DNA from: CAYUQT01 sp964596165
GTDB lineage: Bacteria; Planctomycetota; Phycisphaerae; UBA1845; JAFGLZ01
Assembly: GCA_964596165.1 (NCBI GenBank)
Contig: CAZQTW010000007.1
Span: 1-64,000 of the forward strand
Direction of reading: 5' to 3'
DNA length: 64,000 bases
Shown here piece after piece: positions 56,513 through 64,000 of the stretch. The first letter of the stretch is position 1, and every line of letters begins with the position of its first letter. The notes beneath the pieces were generated by a model that saw nothing but the letters and a program-made list of their open reading frames with translations, was not told the DNA's origin and did not search any database. A program made the translations under genes and the position numbers.

Positions 56513-57265
56513 TCAGTCCAGGTCGTAGAGACTGTTGTCCTCCGACAGGAAGCCCGTTCCGGGTGCGATCTGCGTTTCGGTGACTTCGTCACTTTTCGTG
56601 TGGATCTTGCCGAATGATTCGCCGTGTCCGTCGCAGAAGGCCACATTGGTCCTACCCACGTGGCGGAAGCCTTGAGTGCCCGCATGTCGCCCGGTGAAGT
56701 TGTCATCTGCCGGGCTGGGGAATGGGGACCGCATGTACTTGTTGGCACCTTCGCTCCACTGCCCGTCGCCAAACAAGGCACACTCGCTGGGTCGGCGGGG
56801 ATCCGTGATCCTCGCCGGCCGAACGATTGATTCCTGCGACCCGTGGCCGATGTAGCTCGTGTTGTAGTTGTAGCCGGTGAAGACGTCCTCCACCAAGTCG
56901 TTGGACTTGCCAAAAAACGATGGGCACTGATGAATCCTCTCAAGGGTCTTTCCCTGCCACAGGATTCCTGGGCTGACCTTTGTGATTCCGGTTGTCTTCT
57001 CCTTGGTTACCGTGTAGTCCCACATGTAGCGGATCGTCAATTGGGGCGTGGACTCCTTGTAGTAGGCTATGGGATAGTAGGAATCGTTTTGGTCGGCGTA
57101 ACTGTGGGCGGCGGTCGCAATCTGACGCAGGTTGCTGATGCAGACAACCCGTTGGGCATCCCGCCTGGCACGTCCCAGGGCAGGCATGAGGATGGCCAGC
57201 AGCAGGGCGATGGTCGCCACGACCACAAGCAACTCGATCAGCGTGAATGCCTTTCGTCGCTTCAT
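56513..57265 (-). CDS. Type II pseudopilin-like protein (prepilin N-terminus)
   Basis: A 250-residue protein with a class III signal: R-R-K-A-F-T-L-I-E-L-L-V-V-V at the N-terminus, so prepilin peptidase should cleave before the Phe and methylate it. A membrane helix and a globular domain follow, with R-H-x(n)-F-C-D-G-H-G near 205-225, typical of planctomycete type II pseudopilin-like proteins. It is the third gene after two B12 riboswitches, 133 bases after the second gene, with no terminator seen between. It may form a short filament or be a surface protein. Confidence 0.88.
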   Translation of the reverse strand: MKRRKAFTLIELLVVVATIALLLAILMPALGRARRDAQRVVCISNLRQIATAAHSYADQNDSYYPIAYYKESTPQLTIRYMWDYTVTKEKTTGITKVSPGILWQGKTLERIHQCPSFFGKSNDLVEDVFTGYNYNTSYIGHGSQESIVRPARITDPRRPSECALFGDGQWSEGANKYMRSPFPSPADDNFTGRHAGTQGFRHVGRTNVAFCDGHGESFGKIHTKSDEVTETQIAPGTGFLSEDNSLYDLD

Positions 57266-57398
57266 CTAATCGCTTGCCCGCGCCCGCTGGGAGCGCCATC
57301 GAGTGGCCCGGACAGCCCGGCCGTAAGGCCGGCAGCAGGCGACCTGCGGATCGACCGGCAGTTTTGGGTCGGATGCCCGAACCATCGGCCAAGCCTCA

Positions 57399-58607
57399 TC
57401 ACTTCATAGCTCGCGACGTACGTCCGTTCGAGAGGAACCGGAACGTCATCAAGACAAGCATCAGCGGCGGCAATGGTCCTAAATCGCTGCCGCACTTGAA
57501 TCTAGCCACGACCACACGATCGGCATCCATCGCGATCGTCGTGGAGGCATTCGAATCAACGATGACGTAGTTTCCGTCGCCGGGATGGTTCGGGTCTTCG
57601 ATTTCCCATTGAACGAACGACCTTTTCTCCGCGGGTACGGCGGTGAGCATCACATGGGTTCCCTCGCGGTAGGCGGGCTGATTTGCATCGGCGGGTGCCG
57701 GGTCGAACAGGACGGTCCCCGTGCCGACGTTTATCCTCGTCACAGTGAGAGTGTACACAGCCGCAACGTCCGCCAAGGCGTCGATTTCCGCGGTCAGAAG
57801 GCTGTTGGGGCCGTTCTGGATTCGAACGTACCGGATCCAATCGAGGCCGAGAACGCCGATGTCGAACGGTGTCCCGCCGGCAGATCCGTCATAGGCGAGC
57901 GCTGCCTGGGCGACCGTCTTTCCTGCAAGAGAGGTCACATTGGGATCCAGTGGCTTCGTTGGATCGGTGGGTACCCCCCACCATTGGTTCCATGCTCCAA
58001 GATTCGGGTCCGGGTTATTGGGGTCGTAGGTACGCCCCAATGTCGGAGGGAACACATCCGCGAATGGCCCCGTGTTGAACGTAAACCACGTCTGGCCGTC
58101 TTGGCTGACCGAGACCACACCGGGTTCGCTCTGAAGCGGATTGCCGATGGTCGTGTGGTTGGGGTTGCCGTTGGTCCACGGACCGCCGCCGCTGGTCTTA
58201 TGCACGAAATTGCCGAACACGATGAAATCCGCGCCATAGGGATTGTGGGGATCGTTCTTGACGGGATGGTCAAATCGCACCGTCAATTGACCACCGTTGC
58301 CTATGGTGACCACCTCGAAGGAGCGAAACGGCCCATAGACGGGCACTACCGGGACCGGTGTCTCCACAGGAACGATGTACCAGTCGTCACCCGTTGTGTC
58401 CACGGTCGGTCGTCCGAGGGCGGCATTGGGATCATCGAATAGCTCGTCGGTGATGATGTCCCTCGGCAGGCCGGTTCCAGGCGTGTAGCTGATGACTTCC
58501 GCCGCGAAGTCGGATGGCGCGTTTGGCTCGGCTTGGATCGCGGGGGGCGTAACTGCCATGAAGAATAGGGCAGCCCAAACCGTCGTTGTTCGAGTGTTTC
58601 CCCACAT
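57399..58607 (-). CDS. Secreted surface protein with InlB-like repeat, B12-operon member
   Basis: A 402-residue secreted protein (M-W-G-N start, signal ending near I-Q-A). Residues about 30-280 form a beta-rich domain (P-G-T-G-L-P near 43, A-D-F-I-V-F-G-N near 130). Residues about 290-370 form an InlB B-repeat-like segment (G-T-V-L-F-D-P-A-P, F-V-Q-W-E, A-D-R-V-V-V-A-R-F-K-C). The end, C-G-S-D plus a hydrophobic P-L-M-L-V-L-M stretch and Arg/Lys, resembles a C-terminal surface-sorting tail. Positioned between the PEP-CTERM gene and the pseudopilin gene. Function unknown; cobalamin-related by control. Confidence 0.7.
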   Translation of the reverse strand: MWGNTRTTTVWAALFFMAVTPPAIQAEPNAPSDFAAEVISYTPGTGLPRDIITDELFDDPNAALGRPTVDTTGDDWYIVPVETPVPVVPVYGPFRSFEVVTIGNGGQLTVRFDHPVKNDPHNPYGADFIVFGNFVHKTSGGGPWTNGNPNHTTIGNPLQSEPGVVSVSQDGQTWFTFNTGPFADVFPPTLGRTYDPNNPDPNLGAWNQWWGVPTDPTKPLDPNVTSLAGKTVAQAALAYDGSAGGTPFDIGVLGLDWIRYVRIQNGPNSLLTAEIDALADVAAVYTLTVTRINVGTGTVLFDPAPADANQPAYREGTHVMLTAVPAEKRSFVQWEIEDPNHPGDGNYVIVDSNASTTIAMDADRVVVARFKCGSDLGPLPPLMLVLMTFRFLSNGRTSRAMK

Positions 58608-58765
58608 TGCTGCTGTCTCCTTCCGCTCTTTTCCCCGATCCAGCGGGGTTTGGGGGGTCGGGTTCGCGCGAGCCCGTCCGTTCCCCTTCCGCGAAGGCTC
58701 CGATTCGACGTCTTTCGCGTACCCAACCCCCCTTGCCCCCATCGTGCAAGCTCACCGAGGTCCGG

Positions 58766-59269
58766 CTACTTCATGCGCCGGCGCAAGAGCGCTCCGCCCA
58801 GGAAGAGCAGTCCGAGCGTCGCCGGTTCGGGTACGATGGGTGCGGTGTCCCTCCCATAGACCCAACCGTCCGAATCGCCGTTGTTGACGATCCGGTCACC
58901 CGCTCCGACCCACGAGGACTGCCATTCCTGTCCGTCGGCCTGGTTCCAGTAGTGCCACCAGTTCTCGCCGCCGCCGTATCCGCTATTGCTGTGGCCGTCG
59001 TAACTGAGGCCGTCGACAAATACGCCCCACCCGTAGTCTTGATAGATCACATCCAGACCTGTCTGTGCGTCCAGCGTCTGGATCAGGCTCAGGCCTGTCG
59101 TGCTTCCGTCGAATAGAACGCCGAAGGCGTAGTTCGCACCATCCGCGAAGTTGATCACCACGTAGGCGGTGTTCTCGCCCGATCCCGCCCATTCCGTGAT
59201 GACGGCGGCCCGTGCGACGCCCAGTGTGAGTGACAATGCGACCAACGACTGAATTGTGAGTCTTGTCAT
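58766..59269 (-). CDS. PEP-CTERM protein with DUF4430/transcobalamin-like domain
   Basis: A 167-residue secreted protein. Signal peptide about 5-22 (M-T-R-L-T start). The mature part has a DUF4430-like pattern: S-L-I-Q-T-L-D near 50, D-Y-G-W-G-V-F-V-D-G-L near 70, W-W-H-Y-W-N near 97, G-A-G-D-R-I near 115 and D-G-W-V-Y-G near 130. DUF4430 is related to the C-terminal beta domain of transcobalamin and intrinsic factor. It ends in V-P-E-P-A-T-L-G-L-L-F-L-G-G and R-R-R, a canonical PEP-CTERM signal for exosortase. Control by cobalamin riboswitches supports a B12-binding role. Confidence 0.8.
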   Translation of the reverse strand: MTRLTIQSLVALSLTLGVARAAVITEWAGSGENTAYVVINFADGANYAFGVLFDGSTTGLSLIQTLDAQTGLDVIYQDYGWGVFVDGLSYDGHSNSGYGGGENWWHYWNQADGQEWQSSWVGAGDRIVNNGDSDGWVYGRDTAPIVPEPATLGLLFLGGALLRRRMK

Positions 59270-59358
59270 GAGTAGGCTTCTCCCTTTACCCGGTTCGTCT
59301 CGACCTTCGTCGAAACGACCCTTGAACGAACTCCGAAGCGCGTTGAACGCGGCCAACG

Positions 59359-59394
59359 AAAAACCCCAACCTCCGGAACGCGCAAAGGTTAGGG
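59359..59394 (-). terminator. Intrinsic terminator of riboswitch B
   Basis: On the minus strand CCCTAACCT pairs with AGGTTGGGG (one G-U) and is followed by TTTTT. It lies between riboswitch B and the ATG at 59269, so it is the expected expression platform: B12 bound, terminator formed. Confidence 0.85.
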
Positions 59395-59463
59395 TGAATC
59401 CCGTACGACATGCCGCACTAGGCAACCCTCACGTGTCCTTTGTCGCGAACGCCCGTGAATCGC

Positions 59464-59637
59464 TTCGCAGGCAGGTCTTCTGGCTTCCGGATCAACCTGT
59501 TGGCCACGCCTTCCCAACACGGCGATTCGTGTCAGTGGCCGGGTGTGGCGTTCGTCCCCGGTTACAGCGGCGACATCCGCGGCGGTCCCAGACCGCACTT
59601 CCCTATTCTCCCCGCCGACCCGCGGGGCACCTGCGAA
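59464..59637 (-). promoter_or_regulatory. Cobalamin riboswitch B (proximal)
   Basis: Full aptamer on the minus strand: P1 arms TTCGCAGG (59630-59637) and CCTGCGAA (59464-59471), G-A-A-T-A-GGGAA near the 5' half, the conserved core GCCGCTGTAACCGG then GGACGAACGCCAC, B12-box-type GCCACTG, and a 3' GATCCGGAAGCCAGA. Followed by an intrinsic terminator at 59359. Confidence 0.95.
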
Positions 59638-59695
59638 CGTTCTTCAGTTGGGTATTTCCTCGGCTCGTTCAGCCGGCTCCACAAACCTCCGTAAA

Positions 59696-59730
59696 CAAAA
59701 AACCCGACGTCCCACACGGGGCATCGGGTT
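59696..59730 (-). terminator. Intrinsic terminator of riboswitch A
   Basis: On the minus strand AACCCGA pairs with TCGGGTT around a 16-base loop and is followed by TTTTTG. It lies after riboswitch A and before riboswitch B, so A can stop transcription before B is made. Confidence 0.85.
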
Positions 59731-59827
59731 GCCATGACCTTCGAGTTCGCGCCGCGGCGTAGTGGCCGATCGAACGCTCAGTGTCATCGCGACCCGTGCT
59801 CGCGGGACGCCCACACCCATGTCGATA

Positions 59828-59997
59828 CCGTAGCAGGTGTTCTGGCTTCCGGATCTGCCTACTTGCCACGCCTTCCCGGCCATCGCATGACGACCAGTGG
59901 CATCGTGTGGCGTTCGTCCCCGGTTACAGCGGCGGCACCGCGCCGGTTTCTCACCGGCTTCCTTGATGCACGAACCACCCGTGCATCCCGCCTACGG
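59828..59997 (-). promoter_or_regulatory. Cobalamin riboswitch A (distal)
   Basis: A second full aptamer on the minus strand: P1 arms CCGTAG (59992-59997) and CTACGG (59828-59833), AAGGAAGCCGGTGAGAAACC in the 5' half, the same core GCCGCTGTAACCGG and GGACGAACGCCAC, GCCACTGG, then GATCCGGAAGCCAGA. It shares the core with riboswitch B but differs in the peripheral helices. It begins about at the predicted transcription start. Confidence 0.95.
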
Positions 59998-60006
59998 ATC
60001 GAATGC

Positions 60007-60036
60007 ATACTACGTCCGGCGAGCCGATCTCGTCAA
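60007..60036 (-). promoter_or_regulatory. Promoter of the riboswitch-controlled operon
   Basis: On the minus strand the -35 box TTGACG (60031-60036) and -10 box TAGTAT (60007-60012) are separated by 18 bases. The start point would fall near 60000, a few bases before the aptamer A P1 helix. No comparable promoter is visible between terminator A and aptamer B. Confidence 0.7.
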
Positions 60037-60291
60037 GCGAAAAACGCGCGATCGCGCACTGCTGGTTTACGGCGATTGCCTCTGGATGGTGTCTGCGAGG
60101 ACGAACGCAGAGATACCCTGGGGTTCTGTTTCATCACCTCCGCCTCCATCGTAATCAGTATCAAGCTGCTCGCGCCTCCGACGGCATAAACACAATAGGC
60201 CGGATCCTTGCAAGGAACGCCGACCTCTGCGACCATGGCCTCCTGCAATGAGCGTCGACGCGATGTGCGCCGTCATCATAAGGAGTCCGCG

Positions 60292-61350
60292 ATGCCTGTT
60301 CAGAAGCAACCCTTTGGAGCCACATCGGACGGCCACAAGGCCGACATCTATACGCTGACAAACACCCATGGCGTCCACGCCCGCATCACCAACTACGGCG
60401 GGACGATCGTCTCGCTCGATGTTCCCGATCGTAAGGGCAGGCTTGGCGACGTGGAGCTCGGCTTTGACACGCTCGAACAGTACATCAAGGACAGCCCGCA
60501 CTTTGGCTGCATCTGCGGCCGCTACGCCAACCGCATTGCCAAGGGTCGGTTCGTGCTCGACGGCGTTGAGTACACGTTGGCCGTCAACAACGGACCGAAC
60601 CACCTACACGGGGGCCGCAAGGGGTTCGACAAGATGATCTGGAACGCCGAGCCGGTTGAGCAGGCCGGGGCCGTCGGCGTGCGCATGACCTATCTCAGTC
60701 ACGACGGCGAGGAGGGCTACCCGGGCAACCTCTCGTGTACGTTGACGTATCTGCTGACCCACGACAACAAGTTGCAGATCGACTACGAGGCCAGGACGGA
60801 CAAGCCGACCCCCATCAACCTGACCAACCACAGCTACTTCAATCTGGCCGGCCACGGCAACGGCGACATCCTGAATCATGTCCTTACGATCCACGCGGAT
60901 CGCTTCACACCGACCGATGAGACGCAGATTCCGACGGGCGAGTTGCGAAGCGTGAAGGGCACTCCGATGGATTTTACTCAACCTGTGCCCATCGGCGCGC
61001 GAATCGGACTGGACGACCCACAGCTTCGCATCGGACGCGGCTATGACTGCAATTGGGTGCTCAACAGCGGCGGGGGATCGTTGGCCCCGGCGGCCGAGGT
61101 TTACGAACCCAACAGCGGTCGCGTGATGAAGGTTCTGACGACCGAACCGGCGATCCAGCTCTACACCGCCAACCATCTCGACGGGCACCACGTCGGCAAG
61201 GGCGGGAAACGATATGTCCGGCACGGCGCCCTATGCCTCGAAACGCAGCACTATCCCGATTCGCCGAACAAGCCGCATTTTCCGTCGACGATCCTGAGAC
61301 CGGGGAAGGCCTTCAGGTCGACGACCGTGTACGCGTTCTCCGCGCGGTGA
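60292..61350 (+). CDS. galM: Aldose 1-epimerase
   Basis: A 352-residue cytoplasmic mutarotase. Family motifs: N-Y-G-G-T-I-V-S-L near 32, C-G-R-Y-A-N-R-I near 75, N-N-G-P-N-H-L-H-G-G near 100, the catalytic-His motif N-L-T-N-H-S-Y-F-N near 178, and late Glu in L-C-L-E-T-Q-H-Y near 318. It interconverts alpha and beta anomers of galactose or glucose. AAGGAG lies six bases before ATG 60292. The divergent arrangement with the B12 operon shares the intergenic region. Confidence 0.93.
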   Translation: MPVQKQPFGATSDGHKADIYTLTNTHGVHARITNYGGTIVSLDVPDRKGRLGDVELGFDTLEQYIKDSPHFGCICGRYANRIAKGRFVLDGVEYTLAVNNGPNHLHGGRKGFDKMIWNAEPVEQAGAVGVRMTYLSHDGEEGYPGNLSCTLTYLLTHDNKLQIDYEARTDKPTPINLTNHSYFNLAGHGNGDILNHVLTIHADRFTPTDETQIPTGELRSVKGTPMDFTQPVPIGARIGLDDPQLRIGRGYDCNWVLNSGGGSLAPAAEVYEPNSGRVMKVLTTEPAIQLYTANHLDGHHVGKGGKRYVRHGALCLETQHYPDSPNKPHFPSTILRPGKAFRSTTVYAFSAR

Positions 61351-61485
61351 ATCGCCGATCTGCCGCCGAGGCGGATTCCGTGGTCCTGCCGGCGCGACTT
61401 GCGGAGTGTGGACCGCCGGTTTAGGCCCGCCAAGATAACGTATGGGAGCGGTGGGGATGGGCCAACCCGTCAGAGGAGTGTGGAA

Positions 61486-63078
61486 GTGTTCGGAATCGAT
61501 GCCGTGGTCGGTCTGGTAAGTCTTTCGGCACAAGCGCCGTCGCCCGGCTCCGTTCCGCCGCCGCAGCCCTGTCCTAGCGACCTTGTGGTCGGGTGCTACT
61601 ACTTCCCCGGCCACTTCAGCCCCATGCGGTGGATGCCGTTCCGCAAGTGCGGTTTTCCGATCCCGGTCTTGGGATTCTATCGCGACGGTGAACCCGAGGT
61701 GTCCGACTGGCACATCACGTGGGCGGTCGAACACGGGATCCGTTTCTTCGCATTTGACTGGTACTACCATTACGAACACGGACAGAGCCACGCACACAAC
61801 CGGGCCCTGAACGAAGGCTTTCTCAGGGCCCGCTATCGCGATCGGATGAAGTTCTGCTTGATGTGGTGCAACGAGAACCGCGACGAACGCTACAACGAAG
61901 GCCACATGATCAGGCTGACAAAGATGCTTATCGAGGAGTACTTTAAGCAGCCCAATCACCTCCGCATCGACGGCGACAACCTGCTGATTATCTCCGTGCC
62001 CGAGCACCTTCTGAATTCGTTCGGCGTCGAAGGAACTGCTCGAGTCTTCGAGACGATGTCGGCGATGACGCGTCAGGCGGGCTGCGGCGGATTCTTCCCC
62101 GTGGCCAAAGGACACGACGATCAGCCCACGCTCAAACAGGCCGGGTTTCGCGCAATGACCGCATACAACTATCCCGAAGCCGGCATGACCGAGGCCCAAC
62201 GGAAGGCCCGGCGGGCGCCGTACGCCGACATGGTTCGCGGATACGAAGAGATTTGGAGGCAGGCGACCGCGCCTCGCGTCCTTCCGTACATCGTGCCGGT
62301 GGCGCCCGGCTGGGACTCGCGCCCCTGGCATGGCAACAAGGCGTTGGTTCGGACCGACCCGCGGCCGGAGCTTTTCCGCGAAATGTGCAAGGCGGCGAGG
62401 CGATACGTCGACCCGAAACTGCGCATGGTCATCGCCGAGTGTTGGAATGAATTCGGGGAGGGGAGTTACGTCGAACCCACGGTCAAGTACGGCTTTGGCT
62501 ACCTCGACGCCATGCGCGAGGCGTTCTGCAACGTCGACTCGCACCACGATGACATTGTTCCCCTGAGTGTCGGCCGGGAAACGGCGGTTTTCGCGCCGGT
62601 TCCCGAGCCCGCCGATGAACTCATGAAGACCGGCCGCAACATGCTGTACAACGGCGACATGGAGTCGGCCTGGGGTTGGGTCCGGTTTCGAGGCGGTGCG
62701 GCGCCGACGGATACGGCCGCGCATCAGGGAGGACGATGTCTTGTCGTTCCGGCCGGTGAGGGCGTGAAGAGCGAGTGGCTGATGCCGATTCCCAACGATC
62801 GACGTGTGCGCGTCGCTTTCTGGTATCGCGCGCCGGCCGGCGCCGGACTGGTCGCCCATGCCGCGTTGTACGAACGCGAGCAGTGGCTCGGACGCTACGC
62901 GGAGATCGTCAAGCTGGCCGACTCCGGTGATCGATGGACCCGGTTTGAACGTGCGGCGACCATCGACGACGCGAAGGCCAACCAATTCGACGTTGAATTC
63001 ACCGCAACGGGCGGCGACTGCCGGGTGGACGATATCGACGTGCGGAGCACCTCGGCATCCTCACAGGCCGGTACGTAG
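61486..63078 (+). CDS. WbsX/GH99-like glycoside hydrolase-family protein
   Basis: A 530-residue protein. A probable signal or hydrophobic start (about 1-18) is followed by the WbsX-like barrel: Y-Y-F-P-G-H near 38, F-F-A-F-D-W-Y-Y near 85, W-C-N-E-N-R near 125, and A-E-C-W-N-E-F-G-E-G near 315, holding the GH99-type acidic pair. A C-terminal carbohydrate-binding-like sandwich (about 385-520) is present. WbsX-like proteins are found in glycan assembly and degradation loci; endo-mannosidase-like action is possible. GTG 61486 with GAGGAG upstream is preferred over earlier TTG 61399. Confidence 0.8.
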   Translation: MFGIDAVVGLVSLSAQAPSPGSVPPPQPCPSDLVVGCYYFPGHFSPMRWMPFRKCGFPIPVLGFYRDGEPEVSDWHITWAVEHGIRFFAFDWYYHYEHGQSHAHNRALNEGFLRARYRDRMKFCLMWCNENRDERYNEGHMIRLTKMLIEEYFKQPNHLRIDGDNLLIISVPEHLLNSFGVEGTARVFETMSAMTRQAGCGGFFPVAKGHDDQPTLKQAGFRAMTAYNYPEAGMTEAQRKARRAPYADMVRGYEEIWRQATAPRVLPYIVPVAPGWDSRPWHGNKALVRTDPRPELFREMCKAARRYVDPKLRMVIAECWNEFGEGSYVEPTVKYGFGYLDAMREAFCNVDSHHDDIVPLSVGRETAVFAPVPEPADELMKTGRNMLYNGDMESAWGWVRFRGGAAPTDTAAHQGGRCLVVPAGEGVKSEWLMPIPNDRRVRVAFWYRAPAGAGLVAHAALYEREQWLGRYAEIVKLADSGDRWTRFERAATIDDAKANQFDVEFTATGGDCRVDDIDVRSTSASSQAGT

Positions 63079-63198
63079 CGGGACGTTCTTGGGAATCGCG
63101 TCTGTTCCTCGGCTGTCGCCGTCGCGGCAACACGTGCGATCAGGCAGGAGACCGCCGTCGGGGACCCAGCCGGATCGACGGAGCGAAGGGGAAACAAC

Positions 63199-64000
63199 AT
63201 GCGCAATCGAATCATCGGGATGGTGTGGACCATTGCACTGTCGGTGGGTACGTGCCGGGGAGCCGACGCGCCTTCACTCCGTAACGGTACGCTCGCCCTA
63301 AAGTTGGGGACCGACTCCGCCGGCATTCCGTTCATCGCGCGGGTTGACGGGTCCGGCGATGGCCTCAACGCCCTTGCCGGCGATCCGACATCCGACGGAT
63401 GGACTGCATGGATCCCGGCCGATCTGGTTCCGAAGTCGGAAGGACAATCCACGTGGCAGCTCACCGACGACGCCGTCTTCCACCGCGCCGAGGCGACGCG
63501 CGAACTTGCCGAAGGATTGCGGATAACGTGGGTTGTCGAGTTGGCCAGACAAGGCGCCCTGTTTCGAATGCACGTCAGCCTGACGAATCGTGGGCAGCGG
63601 CCCAAGGCCATCCGGTGGTTTCCCGCCTGGGCAGCCTCGTGGAGGTTGCCGTTCGATGTGGAATGGATTCGCGCCTGGAAGCCGCTTTCGTTTCGCCGCG
63701 TCGAGCACGCGTTGACGGCAGGACACGAGATTACTCTCCGCAGCGCGCTGCACAGTTCGGACGACCGCGTCGGCGGCAGTGTCAATCCCTACTGGATTGC
63801 CGGCGGCAAAGGGGGTCGCCTGTGCTTTGGCCTCGGCTGGTCGGGAGGCTGGGAGGCGAGACTCGCCGGCGGGTCGCGAAGTCTTTGCTTCTCGGTAAGG
63901 CTGCCGCCCGATGAGACCCAGTTGACGCTTGCGCCGGGACAGACCATCGCCGGACCGATTTTGTTCGTCATGCCGACGCGACATCCGGACGACGTGGCCA
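63199..64000 (+). CDS. Secreted glycosidase-like protein, cut by window edge
   Basis: ATG 63199 opens a frame that stays open for 267 codons to the last base. A signal peptide (about 5-22) is followed by a beta-sandwich-like domain; the end L-P-P-D-E-T-Q-L-T-L-A-P-G-Q and F-V-M-P-T-R-H-P-D-D resembles the N-terminal domain that precedes the barrel of GH36-type alpha-galactosidases and related enzymes. The catalytic part would lie beyond the window. AAGGGG lies upstream. The next genes' context (galM, WbsX-like) fits oligosaccharide degradation. Confidence 0.65.
   Translation, partial: MRNRIIGMVWTIALSVGTCRGADAPSLRNGTLALKLGTDSAGIPFIARVDGSGDGLNALAGDPTSDGWTAWIPADLVPKSEGQSTWQLTDDAVFHRAEATRELAEGLRITWVVELARQGALFRMHVSLTNRGQRPKAIRWFPAWAASWRLPFDVEWIRAWKPLSFRRVEHALTAGHEITLRSALHSSDDRVGGSVNPYWIAGGKGGRLCFGLGWSGGWEARLAGGSRSLCFSVRLPPDETQLTLAPGQTIAGPILFVMPTRHPDDVA

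Noticed and set aside
59440..60250. Several short plus- and minus-strand frames
   Set aside because: They lie across the two riboswitches, their terminators and the promoter; conserved RNA structure explains the sequence.
61231..62985. 584-codon minus-strand frame
   Set aside because: Antisense to the aldose epimerase end and the WbsX-like gene; no motif of its own.
1..64000. CRISPR array, prophage, insertion sequence or SusC/SusD pair
   Set aside because: No regularly spaced repeats, phage structural genes, transposase or TonB-dependent receptor/SusD-like genes were seen.

Overview
This 64 kb window is a high-GC bacterial chromosome segment that most resembles the Planctomycetota, probably a Phycisphaerae-like lineage. 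Evidence seen: a PEP-CTERM protein, a pseudopilin-like secreted protein, membrane proteins with zinc ribbons, EF-P with an S-G-K-Q-K-P tip loop, many secreted glycan-degrading proteins, and mostly single genes or short operons. The lineage call is inference; there is no rRNA. I saw no complete insertion sequence, prophage or CRISPR array.

Layout. 1-29.8 kb: mostly exported catabolic proteins (beta-propeller glycosidase-like proteins, prolyl oligopeptidase, clostripain-like lipoprotein, DUF4091 and DUF4838 proteins, M28 peptidase, D-threonine aldolase-like enzyme, Tat-exported DHDPS-family protein, a 1369-residue glycosidase/esterase fusion, SGNH esterase), with EF-P, ADP-ribosylglycohydrolase and ExoD among them. 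Decayed genes lie near 6.9, 10.5, 12.8 and 17.5 kb; the one at 12.8 kb is an internally deleted copy of the Tat-signal gene at 9.5 kb. 29.8-41.4 kb: housekeeping and envelope genes: MoxR ATPase, very large MscS channel, a nicotinamidase/NAD synthetase pair, zinc-ribbon proteins, a peroxiredoxin lipoprotein, an alpha/beta hydrolase and tRNA-Leu(UAA). 42.0-52.7 kb: a tightly spaced run (GT2, NodU-type carbamoyltransferase, B12-binding radical SAM enzyme, methyltransferase, polytopic glycosyltransferase, SUMF1-fold lipoprotein), preceded by another polytopic glycosyltransferase; it looks like a glycan or lipid-linked sugar assembly and decoration cluster. 52.7-56.1 kb: CocE/NonD hydrolase, GbsR-type regulator, LptB. 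56.5-60.0 kb: a cobalamin-controlled surface operon. 60.3-64.0 kb: aldose epimerase, a WbsX/GH99-like protein and the start of a glycosidase gene cut by the window edge.

The most striking system is at 56.5-60.04 kb on the minus strand. A sigma70-like promoter is followed directly by two complete cobalamin riboswitches in series, each with its own intrinsic terminator. They control a PEP-CTERM protein whose mature part resembles the DUF4430/transcobalamin C-terminal domain, then a secreted InlB-repeat-like surface protein, then a pseudopilin-like protein. I read this as a candidate vitamin B12 capture apparatus at the cell surface, switched off by B12 through two terminators in series. The B12-dependent radical SAM enzyme at 47 kb gives a possible internal use for B12.
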